This document shows, piece after piece, positions 43,260 through 50,266 of a stretch of 50,266 nucleotides of DNA; position 1 is the first letter of the stretch, and the number at the start of each line of letters is the position of its first letter. The position numbers and the translations under genes were made by a program. The notes under the pieces were generated by a model. That model was not told where the DNA came from. It saw nothing but the letters and a program-made list of their open reading frames with translations, and searched no databases. Source of the stretch: a virus. The DNA lies in IMG/VR virus record IMGVR_UViG_3300023174_000238, positions 1 to 50,266 of that record. One strand, written 5' to 3'.

Positions 43260-43900
43260 GTATATATTGTATCATCATTCAAAGAACTGAATGTAATGAA
43301 TTCTACCTCTACCCCTTCGTTATTGAATATGTTAGAAGCATTAATGATAAACGAATTGGTAGATGGTTCATAATATAAATAATATTTTTTATAACCTGCA
43401 TCCAAGGCATTAAGTTCTGTGTCTGTCGGTATATATGATGATAGTAAAATAGAAAAGGTATCGAAAAAATCTATTGTACTATTTGGATTTGGTGCAATAT
43501 TTATTGGAGAGTTAGCAAGTAAAGTAGCACTAATATTTTTAATTGGTGAATATTTTGGTGCTGTAATTCCAATTAAGCTGTCATGTCTAGATAAAGTAAG
43601 CAGTTCTCTACCGCCAATATCTTCAAGAATTAAATCTTCAAAAGCTTCAGGGGTCATGGTTTGTTCGTTAAAATTTATTTGATTAATACTAGTTTCTCTA
43701 GATGGAGTGATTACACCATTAGTATCTGGTTTTTTAGTTTCTTTATCATCCGATGGTAAGTCTGGAACATTTTTAATACCCAAAAACTCGGCAAGTGGAT
43801 TATTTGGCACAGGTGGACGTAATAGAAATTTGGGGATAGAATTTCCATTATTTATACTGTTGTTAAAAGATGGATTATTATTGTCATTTGAATTTGCCAT
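43256..43900 (-). CDS. Hypothetical tail protein
   Basis: 214 residues. The N-terminal 80 residues are Asn/Pro/Ser-rich and probably disordered (NDNNNPSFNNSINNGN). The C-terminal part has beta strands ending YYLYYEPSTNSFIIN. It lies between two large tail genes and is coupled to the upstream one by TAATG. Likely a connector; no family recognised. Confidence 0.6.
   Translation of the reverse strand: MANSNDNNNPSFNNSINNGNSIPKFLLRPPVPNNPLAEFLGIKNVPDLPSDDKETKKPDTNGVITPSRETSINQINFNEQTMTPEAFEDLILEDIGGRELLTLSRHDSLIGITAPKYSPIKNISATLLANSPINIAPNPNSTIDFFDTFSILLSSYIPTDTELNALDAGYKKYYLYYEPSTNSFIINASNIFNNEGVEVEFITFSSLNDDTIYT
43266..43274 (-). promoter_or_regulatory. Extended -10 box inside the tail operon, leaderless geometry
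   Basis: TGATACAAT on the minus strand, six bases before the ATG at 43259. Confidence 0.55.
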
Positions 43901-46900
43901 TACTGCACCTCACTTAAGTATATAGTTTGTTGTGGACCATTTTCTGAATAGTTATATTCAGATGAATAAACAACATATCTAGAATCTGATGTTAATGATA
44001 TTTGATTAACATTATCTTCATCAACATAATCAACTGTAACAATATCTCCCAATTGGGCATATGGAACTCCAAAAACTTCAACTCCAACAGCTTTTCTAGG
44101 TTTTGAAATTTTAGATATTAGCCAACCCATAAGTTCATTAGCAACATCTTGGTCTTGTATATACTTTGCATTAATGTCAAACTCTTTTATGCCATATGTT
44201 GTTCTACTGTTTTTAATATCTATGTATTGATTATATAGGTCAACGGTTTCCAACTTTGTACCGCTAAATGTTGGATTAGAAAAGTCTGACCTTTTATTAT
44301 AATAATCATCTACAGTCAATGTTGTGGCAACTTCGTCGGTCAAAGTTACTCCCTGAATTCTTAAATAGTTTCCAGTATCTGGACCAACCATAAGAATTGT
44401 GTCTGTACAGTTAAATACCATAAATTCTGCACCATAAGCATTTGGAGTAAATTTAGAAACGGTATAACCCTTGAAAGAACTTATTGTTGGACTCATTTTT
44501 GCAGTTAATGCTGGATATGCCTTATCATATTTAATATTAAAATATGCTGCTTCTCGCATAATAGTTCCAAATTCATCAAAATATAAATTGTGTTCTGCCC
44601 CTGAGCCACCAACATTTGATAAGAATGTTTTTTGAACCATTCCACTAATTGCATACTTAGTCAATCCTTCATTTGTTGAGATAGAATCATCATCAAAAAT
44701 TGTTCTAGATTGTATTGGGGGTGCAGAAATAATTGAATTTGGATTTTTTTCATATCGTTTTCTAATTGCATAAATATTTTCAAACATTGCTTTTGTAGTA
44801 CCTCGTACAAACATTGCCATATTCTTTTTAATTGGTAGAGAATCTTTATCATCTACCACCGCAATTAATGAATTATTTATGTATAAATAAAATCTTTTCC
44901 ATTTTGAACTAAGTGTTTCATACTCTACTGCTATGTCATAAACAGTTGGATAGTCTTCAGCCATAGTTCTTGATTGACCAACAAACTCTCCTTGGTCTAC
45001 CAAAATTGTTGCTTGACCACTATATAAATAAACTGGTATTGCATTAGAAGAGCCTGTATCTTTTTTTACTTTATAAAAGAAAATGTTGTCAAGGGTAGTA
45101 GATTTATCTGTTCCATCATATGACAATGCTGCTATTTCAAAATAATAACCATTGTTTGTGCTTGAACTTTTATCTAACATAAAGGCTAGTCCAGCAGAGC
45201 CACCAGTTATTTTTAAACCATTATATAATTTCATACCATTATCTACATTTTGTGTTGTAAGTATTTCTTTTTTTCCAGGAGTTTGAACTGGACTTCCCAA
45301 TATTCTTAGTCTTGTTCCAAAATGACGATAAGTTTCATCTAATTGTTTTGGAATGTAGGTAACCATATCTCTAGGTTTAATTTTTTTATTATTTAAATCT
45401 TTTAATGATGGTCCAGAAAACACTAATGCAGAAGATTGAACGCTACCCCCACGCTCTGCTCTTGTTCGTGCTCTTATGCCATCTTGGTTTGACTCTCCAT
45501 CTATAGAAATTAAAACATTTTTAATTTTTTCTTGAATTTTTGCAGATTTTTGAGCAAGGTTTGTTGCGTTTGTTGTAACGCCAGCAGCTCCGTTTTCAGT
45601 AGTTCCTGCAGTTTTATTATCAAAAAGATATTCTGACTTCATTATAAAACCTTTTCGTTTCGTTGAGTCTTTCCAGATATCAGATAAACCTGCAGGGTGT
45701 TCTACAATTTCTGTACCAAATTGTCCTCTACCATGTTGAGCAATAGATGTTCCAGTTTCATCAATCTTTGAATAAATTCTAACTCTTCCTGTTGGATAAA
45801 TCTTTTTACCAAAATCTAATTTTGAGAAATAGTTTGAATATTCTTGAATGCTAGTAATCCATACAAGAGTACTTACTCCACCAATGTCTACTGAATACTC
45901 AACAGCATCATATTTAATAATTTCCCCATTGGCATAAAAATATCCATTATATCTTGGCATCCAATATACACCTTCGCTTAGGTCAAGAATGTTATTTGTC
46001 ATAATAAAATCTGCACTAAATGTTATAGAACCACTTGTGCTGTGTTCAGCATTTGTTATAAATTCTGAACTAGAGATAATCTCAGAAATTTTAACGCCGT
46101 TGCCGAAGGCACCAGTGCCACTATTTTTTGTAAGTGTTTGTCCAACAGCAAAATTGGTTGTTGAGCCAGTGGTTAAAGTTACTGCTCTACTTCCAGCTAT
46201 AAGAGTAGCTACCAATCCTAACGTTGCTGATTTTGGCTGTGGTAGTGTTGTAGACAGGGTTGAATTAAGTGGTATAGCAGTTAGGGCATATCCAGAACTT
46301 TGGTTATTGACCTGATTAATACTTTTTGTATTTTGTTCTGGTGGTGCTTCCCAAAGTAATGTTGGCTGATAAACCCATGTTCTATAATTGTCTACGTTGT
46401 ATGCTTGCTTAATTTCTGCAATAGACCTTCTAATACTTCTTGCACTATAGTTGATTTTTCCAGCATTATATATATCACTAATTTTAGAATTAATACCCAA
46501 GATATTTGCAAGCTTAGAATTTTTAAATTTAATACTATTGTTTAATCCAGTTGATGATGTGTTGTAATCTTGTGAACCATAAAGAGCAAAATCTGTAGAG
46601 CGTTGGTCTACTGTTGGCATTGCGTATTCTTTACTCATAATAATAAAGTTATTGTATTCATCAAAGAACATCATATGCTGAGTAGATACCGCCAAATCTT
46701 GTAATACCTGGGCTACACTTGTTTGTGGTGCAATAAAAAAGTATGGAATAATTGGGTCTTCTGTTCCATCAACTCTTTTAAAAACATAATTAGAAAATCC
46801 AATTGAATCAAATATTGTTGCAATAGCCCAACTTAAAGATACATCTCTCACAAATACTTGTGGTGCTACCATTGACTCAAACATAGTAAACTGGTCACGA

Positions 46901-49083
46901 AGTTGTAGAGTTACGCTTCTATCTGATGCAGAATAATCTGGAAAGCCATCACAGTTCATAGTTTTAATTGGATAATAATAGTCGGAATCATTTACATCTA
47001 CAACAATTTCATATAGCTTAACTTGTAAATTTTTAGCAATAAATTTATTGATAATACTGTTTGTATTGTTTGAATTAAATGCTTGGTCGTAATCAAATAA
47101 GTTTAGGTCTCCAGTACCTGCTAAAAGTTGACCAACAGGCATACCGCTATTTCCTAAATCAGATGCGTGTTTCTTTACGGAAAATCCAGTTGTTTTATCT
47201 GAAAGGTCTACAGCAAGTCTTGGTGATATCTCAATCAAATCAAATGGAATGTTTCCTTTTGTCATTTCTTCTACAACAATTCTTAAACCTTTTATATAAT
47301 CAAACTCACGGTAAAGACCTGAACCATATGTTGATGGATTTGTTAAATCTTTTGCAAATGGGGTAAATCTATTTATAGTTTCTTCGTGAAGTCTCCAGCT
47401 ATATGATGCGGTAACTGGAGAATCATATGTACTGCCATTATAAATATACCATTGTCCAGGAGTTGAAGAACTTGCTCCAACCAAATATCCATATCCAACA
47501 TTGGATGCAACTGGAAGACTAGATGCTGTAGCATAATCTCCAGCATAATAAAATGTAGTTTCATATCCAGAAGGAATAACAAGACCATATTCAAGCTCTA
47601 CATAACCGTCTTCTTTAATTATTGGAGTCTCGCCATCATCACGAGTTTGTCCTGGATAAAAATACTCTAAAGTTTGCCATTTATCAGACACAGTAGCTGT
47701 TCCATTGGAATCAGTTACCGTCGCAGTTGTAGCATTAGCAACAACAAAATAACTTGATGTTCTTGCTGTAATTGTAAAAGTTCCGTTATATCCAGAAGGA
47801 GCAAGACCAGTAATTACTACAGTATCTCCAACAGAAAAATTATTGTTTGCAGTATATCTAACGCTTCCAGCTGATGGGGTAGATGGAGACACAGCAGTAA
47901 TTGTTGAATCTAGTGAATCTAATTTTTGGATTGACCAACCTGCTGGAGCTTGTTTGTTATAATCTCCATAAAACTGGTCTCCACTAGCCCCATTACTCAT
48001 ATCATATGTTCCAATATGAGTTTGCATTTTTACTACAATTCTATTTGTTGGAACAGCTTCTGCATATACAACAAATGGTGCTGCATCATCAATATAATAT
48101 CCATACCCCGATGAATTTGATTCGGAAACACCACGAGCAATATCATCTGAAATGGCTGTTCCATTTTGATTTATTAATGATGTTGTTGATGAATTTACAA
48201 CAGTAAAGGTAGTGCTAGTGCATTCTACAATAGTAAAAGTTCCATTATATTCTGAAGGAGATAGATTACTAATGTGCACAGTTTGATAAGGAACAAAATT
48301 ATTATTTGCAGTGTATGTAACATTGCCAGCAGATGGTGTAGCCCTAGATACTCCAGTAATTGTTGCACTTAAAACTTCTGTTCTAAAAGATGACCAATAT
48401 TTAAAATTATCATCTTTACTTGCAACATAATATCTTGGTCTTTGTGCCATATGCTCATTACTTGAAGGAATATTTCTTGCAGTTGGGAAAAACATTAATT
48501 TATTAATTCCAGAACGTGGTCTATTTTTGCCAAAACAATCTTCTAAAGACATTAAAAGTTTTTGCTGCTCATTTCTTGATTGAGAAAAGTATGGTGTGCC
48601 ATCATCTTCATATCCACCATCAATGAGTATGTCTGCATATGTTGCATTTGTATAATTATTTGCAGTATCATTAGAACTATATGTTGTTGCAATTGTATTA
48701 AACGGACTACTAAAATCTGATGGTCTATAACGATAGTTACCAATTTTAGCAATATTATTTGCTAAATTTAAATTCCACTCTGCAAGAACTAAACTTTGTG
48801 TTCTAATTGTAGACTCACTAATAGTATGATTTTTTACTTCATCGTATATTGCAATACCGCCACTAGAATAGGTTCCTGTTTTTGTGCTTGCAATGGTAAA
48901 ATTTGAGGATGTTCTTGCTGTAATAACTGCATCTGGTATATTAAAGGCTGATGGTGTTATTCCAGAAATATGAATAATATCTCCAACAGCAAAAGTATTA
49001 GTGTCCAAATTTGTATAGACAATTGTAGAACCATTTGAAACGGCATTAGTAATAGTTGCTGTTTTGGTTTCTTGTGTAAACAT
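43900..49083 (-). CDS. Large minor tail protein with repeated beta modules
   Basis: 1727 residues. Three copies of a module of about 70 residues occur at about 8-80, 238-311 and 393-464 (pattern TPSAG..YTANNNF..... PSGYNGTFTI..... F.V). A related element lies near 940-1010. About 1280-1445 looks like a concanavalin/laminin-type lectin domain (YYFEIAALSYDG, KRFYLYINNSLIAVVDD). The N-terminal core (FDLIEISPRLAVDLSD and later) fits tail-tip hub proteins. It probably contacts the host surface. Confidence 0.7.
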   Translation of the reverse strand: MFTQETKTATITNAVSNGSTIVYTNLDTNTFAVGDIIHISGITPSAFNIPDAVITARTSSNFTIASTKTGTYSSGGIAIYDEVKNHTISESTIRTQSLVLAEWNLNLANNIAKIGNYRYRPSDFSSPFNTIATTYSSNDTANNYTNATYADILIDGGYEDDGTPYFSQSRNEQQKLLMSLEDCFGKNRPRSGINKLMFFPTARNIPSSNEHMAQRPRYYVASKDDNFKYWSSFRTEVLSATITGVSRATPSAGNVTYTANNNFVPYQTVHISNLSPSEYNGTFTIVECTSTTFTVVNSSTTSLINQNGTAISDDIARGVSESNSSGYGYYIDDAAPFVVYAEAVPTNRIVVKMQTHIGTYDMSNGASGDQFYGDYNKQAPAGWSIQKLDSLDSTITAVSPSTPSAGSVRYTANNNFSVGDTVVITGLAPSGYNGTFTITARTSSYFVVANATTATVTDSNGTATVSDKWQTLEYFYPGQTRDDGETPIIKEDGYVELEYGLVIPSGYETTFYYAGDYATASSLPVASNVGYGYLVGASSSTPGQWYIYNGSTYDSPVTASYSWRLHEETINRFTPFAKDLTNPSTYGSGLYREFDYIKGLRIVVEEMTKGNIPFDLIEISPRLAVDLSDKTTGFSVKKHASDLGNSGMPVGQLLAGTGDLNLFDYDQAFNSNNTNSIINKFIAKNLQVKLYEIVVDVNDSDYYYPIKTMNCDGFPDYSASDRSVTLQLRDQFTMFESMVAPQVFVRDVSLSWAIATIFDSIGFSNYVFKRVDGTEDPIIPYFFIAPQTSVAQVLQDLAVSTQHMMFFDEYNNFIIMSKEYAMPTVDQRSTDFALYGSQDYNTSSTGLNNSIKFKNSKLANILGINSKISDIYNAGKINYSARSIRRSIAEIKQAYNVDNYRTWVYQPTLLWEAPPEQNTKSINQVNNQSSGYALTAIPLNSTLSTTLPQPKSATLGLVATLIAGSRAVTLTTGSTTNFAVGQTLTKNSGTGAFGNGVKISEIISSSEFITNAEHSTSGSITFSADFIMTNNILDLSEGVYWMPRYNGYFYANGEIIKYDAVEYSVDIGGVSTLVWITSIQEYSNYFSKLDFGKKIYPTGRVRIYSKIDETGTSIAQHGRGQFGTEIVEHPAGLSDIWKDSTKRKGFIMKSEYLFDNKTAGTTENGAAGVTTNATNLAQKSAKIQEKIKNVLISIDGESNQDGIRARTRAERGGSVQSSALVFSGPSLKDLNNKKIKPRDMVTYIPKQLDETYRHFGTRLRILGSPVQTPGKKEILTTQNVDNGMKLYNGLKITGGSAGLAFMLDKSSSTNNGYYFEIAALSYDGTDKSTTLDNIFFYKVKKDTGSSNAIPVYLYSGQATILVDQGEFVGQSRTMAEDYPTVYDIAVEYETLSSKWKRFYLYINNSLIAVVDDKDSLPIKKNMAMFVRGTTKAMFENIYAIRKRYEKNPNSIISAPPIQSRTIFDDDSISTNEGLTKYAISGMVQKTFLSNVGGSGAEHNLYFDEFGTIMREAAYFNIKYDKAYPALTAKMSPTISSFKGYTVSKFTPNAYGAEFMVFNCTDTILMVGPDTGNYLRIQGVTLTDEVATTLTVDDYYNKRSDFSNPTFSGTKLETVDLYNQYIDIKNSRTTYGIKEFDINAKYIQDQDVANELMGWLISKISKPRKAVGVEVFGVPYAQLGDIVTVDYVDEDNVNQISLTSDSRYVVYSSEYNYSENGPQQTIYLSEVQ

Positions 49084-49880
49084 TATGCTTCTTCCAGGGT
49101 TACACTAATGTTCCAAAAATCATAATTAGTGCCACCACGTTTTACAAGAGAATAACTAAAGTCAGAAATAAACATTTCTAGTACCTGACTATATTCTGCT
49201 AGGTGTTTATACTTGTCTCCAGCATTTTCAAAATTAGGATATTTATCATAGGATAGATAAACCCAGAAAGAACCTTTGTTGTTTTCATACCAGTCAAGAA
49301 TTTCTGCACCACCAGCACCGCCATCAGTTGTGTATTGGAATAAATATGTTCCATAGATATTTGGGTCTGCTGTTTTTACACCACCACTATATCCAGTAGT
49401 AGTTACAGCACCAGTAGCTAGATTAAAATTAGGGTCATTTGAGAATGAACGAGATGGAAGCATATCCCAAGAAACAGATATTTGAAGTTTATCGGCGGTA
49501 TGGTATGAACGCATACGACCATTTACGGTTCTTCTTCTATTTTCAATTCTTTGTTGAGAAAAATCAATAGGTGCTCTATTGTCGTCAGAGAGAATAATGA
49601 AGTTATTGGAGGTATCATTTGAATTAATTTCAGTTCCAGTTGGAACATATGATGCTTTTCCAGCAACACCAATAGCATCTGTAACTCCTGCGGTAGTTGT
49701 ATTTGTAACAACAAAAAATGTTGGAGTAACTCCAGTAACTGCATATGTTCCATTATATCCAGCTGGAAGAAGTCCATCAATATTGACAAAATCTCCAATA
49801 GCAAAATTGTTTGCAGCAGTATATTTTACACTACCAACAGCAGGATTTGATGGAGTAACTGCAGTAATATTTGCTGTTTC
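47690..49880 (-). repeat. Repeated beta-module coding units in two tail genes
   Basis: Units at about 47700-47900, 48160-48370, 48860-49060 and 49670-49880 encode the same module (shared words SAG..YTANNNF and GYNGTF). The last lies in the adjacent 298-residue gene, so it has been copied or shared between two genes. Confidence 0.65.
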
Positions 49881-49979
49881 TCTTACTGAAAATGTTCCAG
49901 AATTATCTGCCCAGAGCATTGCTTGTGGACGAGAATATCTTTTTCTACCATTTAAATATTCTGCATAATTATCTGCCAT
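49083..49979 (-). CDS. Minor tail protein (distal-tail-like) with inserted beta module
   Basis: 298 residues. The N-terminal YLNGRKRYSRPQAMLWADNSG and C-terminal WYENNKGSFWVYLSYDKYPN... WNISVTLEEA frame a core like actinophage minor tail/distal tail proteins. The module ITAVTPSNPAVGSVKYTA... GYNGTYAVTGVTPTFF is inserted at about 36-108. Coupled to the tape measure stop by TAATG. Confidence 0.65.
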   Translation of the reverse strand: MADNYAEYLNGRKRYSRPQAMLWADNSGTFSVRETANITAVTPSNPAVGSVKYTAANNFAIGDFVNIDGLLPAGYNGTYAVTGVTPTFFVVTNTTTAGVTDAIGVAGKASYVPTGTEINSNDTSNNFIILSDDNRAPIDFSQQRIENRRRTVNGRMRSYHTADKLQISVSWDMLPSRSFSNDPNFNLATGAVTTTGYSGGVKTADPNIYGTYLFQYTTDGGAGGAEILDWYENNKGSFWVYLSYDKYPNFENAGDKYKHLAEYSQVLEMFISDFSYSLVKRGGTNYDFWNISVTLEEA

Positions 49980-50266
49980 TAAATTCTAGTGCTCCTAATT
50001 TGTTGAGAATCAATCTTTTTGATTTCTCTAATAACTGTTCGTGCAATGTCGCTGGCATTTGAATTAGAACCACCAACATTGATATTTACTCCATAACTAT
50101 TATACACGGAACCATTGTTGTATGTTCCATTATTCATAGCTTTAAGGTTGCTTACCCCATAATCTTTAACCGCCCCAGCATTCATAACAAATTCTTTGTC
50201 GTGTAGTTTAGCAAGCCCACCGCCGACATATCCTGTGCGAAACATTCCGCCAGATTTAAATTGTGG
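49979..50266 (-). CDS. Tape measure protein, C-terminal end (partial)
   Basis: The frame is open to the right edge (reading PQFKSGG before the first Met), so this is the C-terminal 95 or so residues of a larger gene. GGLAKLHDKEFVMNAGAVKDYGV is the glycine-rich G-V-L-x-x-x-E-x-V-x-N motif near the end of tape measure proteins. Its N-terminal body lies outside the window. It sets tail length. Confidence 0.75.
   Translation of the reverse strand, partial: PQFKSGGMFRTGYVGGGLAKLHDKEFVMNAGAVKDYGVSNLKAMNNGTYNNGSVYNSYGVNINVGGSNSNASDIARTVIREIKKIDSQQIRSTRI

Noticed and set aside
1-50266. CRISPR array, insertion sequence or integrase
   Set aside because: No regularly spaced repeats of array type, no transposase motifs and no tyrosine or serine integrase were seen; the nuclease with a Cas4-like fold stands alone among recombination genes.

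Overview
This window is an AT-rich stretch of a tailed double-stranded DNA phage (Caudoviricetes). The host is probably an actinobacterium. Evidence for that is a WhiB-type iron-sulfur protein (18727-19017), a DUF7455-like zinc protein, small actinophage-type membrane and zinc proteins, and many promoters placed to make leaderless mRNAs, which are common in Actinobacteria. The low GC points to a low-GC freshwater-type actinobacterium rather than Streptomyces or Mycobacterium; this is inference. No integrase, CRISPR array or insertion sequence was seen. Portal and major capsid genes are absent and probably lie beyond the right edge, past the tape measure protein that runs off the window.

Layout, left to right. 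1-1985 (+): small acidic unknown genes chained by 8-bp overlaps. 1986-2580: gene-free, with ATTACGA repeats, a strong leftward promoter and two perfect DnaA boxes, a candidate replication origin. 2581-3811 (-): nuclease and pyrimidine-dimer glycosylase operon behind a consensus promoter. 3917-8750 (both strands): short operons with a HAD phosphatase, a phosphomannomutase-like HAD protein, a nucleotidyltransferase, a Stealth-type phosphotransferase, tRNA-Arg, GroES and a thioredoxin. 8779-12635 (-): virion-type proteins, a Dps ferritin and an Hsp20. 12738-17718 (+): a six-gene glycan operon of five glycosyltransferases and an FkbM methyltransferase, closed by a bidirectional terminator. 17762-26235 (-): small membrane proteins, WhiB, a deaminase without a normal start codon, an M23 lysin, four tRNAs with two HNH/endonuclease VII genes, a mannose-6-phosphate isomerase cupin, two holin-like proteins and an 814-residue exported PA14/coiled-coil protein. 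26446-33670 (-): terminase subunits, DUF3310, an HNH homing endonuclease, RuvC, a Cas4/RecB-like nuclease, a RecA-like recombinase and MazG. 33663-40426 (-): DnaE-type polymerase, gp32-like SSB, DnaG-type primase and DnaB helicase. 41172-50266 (-): tail genes, including a 1727-residue protein with repeated beta modules.

The phage carries most of its own replisome and recombination machinery and five tRNAs. It also has an unusually complete sugar-phosphate and glycosyltransferase set, which could build a surface or virion glycan. Stress and folding helpers (GroES, Hsp20, Dps, thioredoxin) are present too. Two wiring rules recur. Many operons start at an extended -10 box exactly 6 nt before an ATG, giving leaderless mRNAs. 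Within operons, genes are coupled by TAATG, ATGA or 8-bp ATG-to-stop overlaps. Seven or more real genes shorter than 60 codons, and one deaminase with no ATG, GTG or TTG start, were found by reading between the long ORFs.
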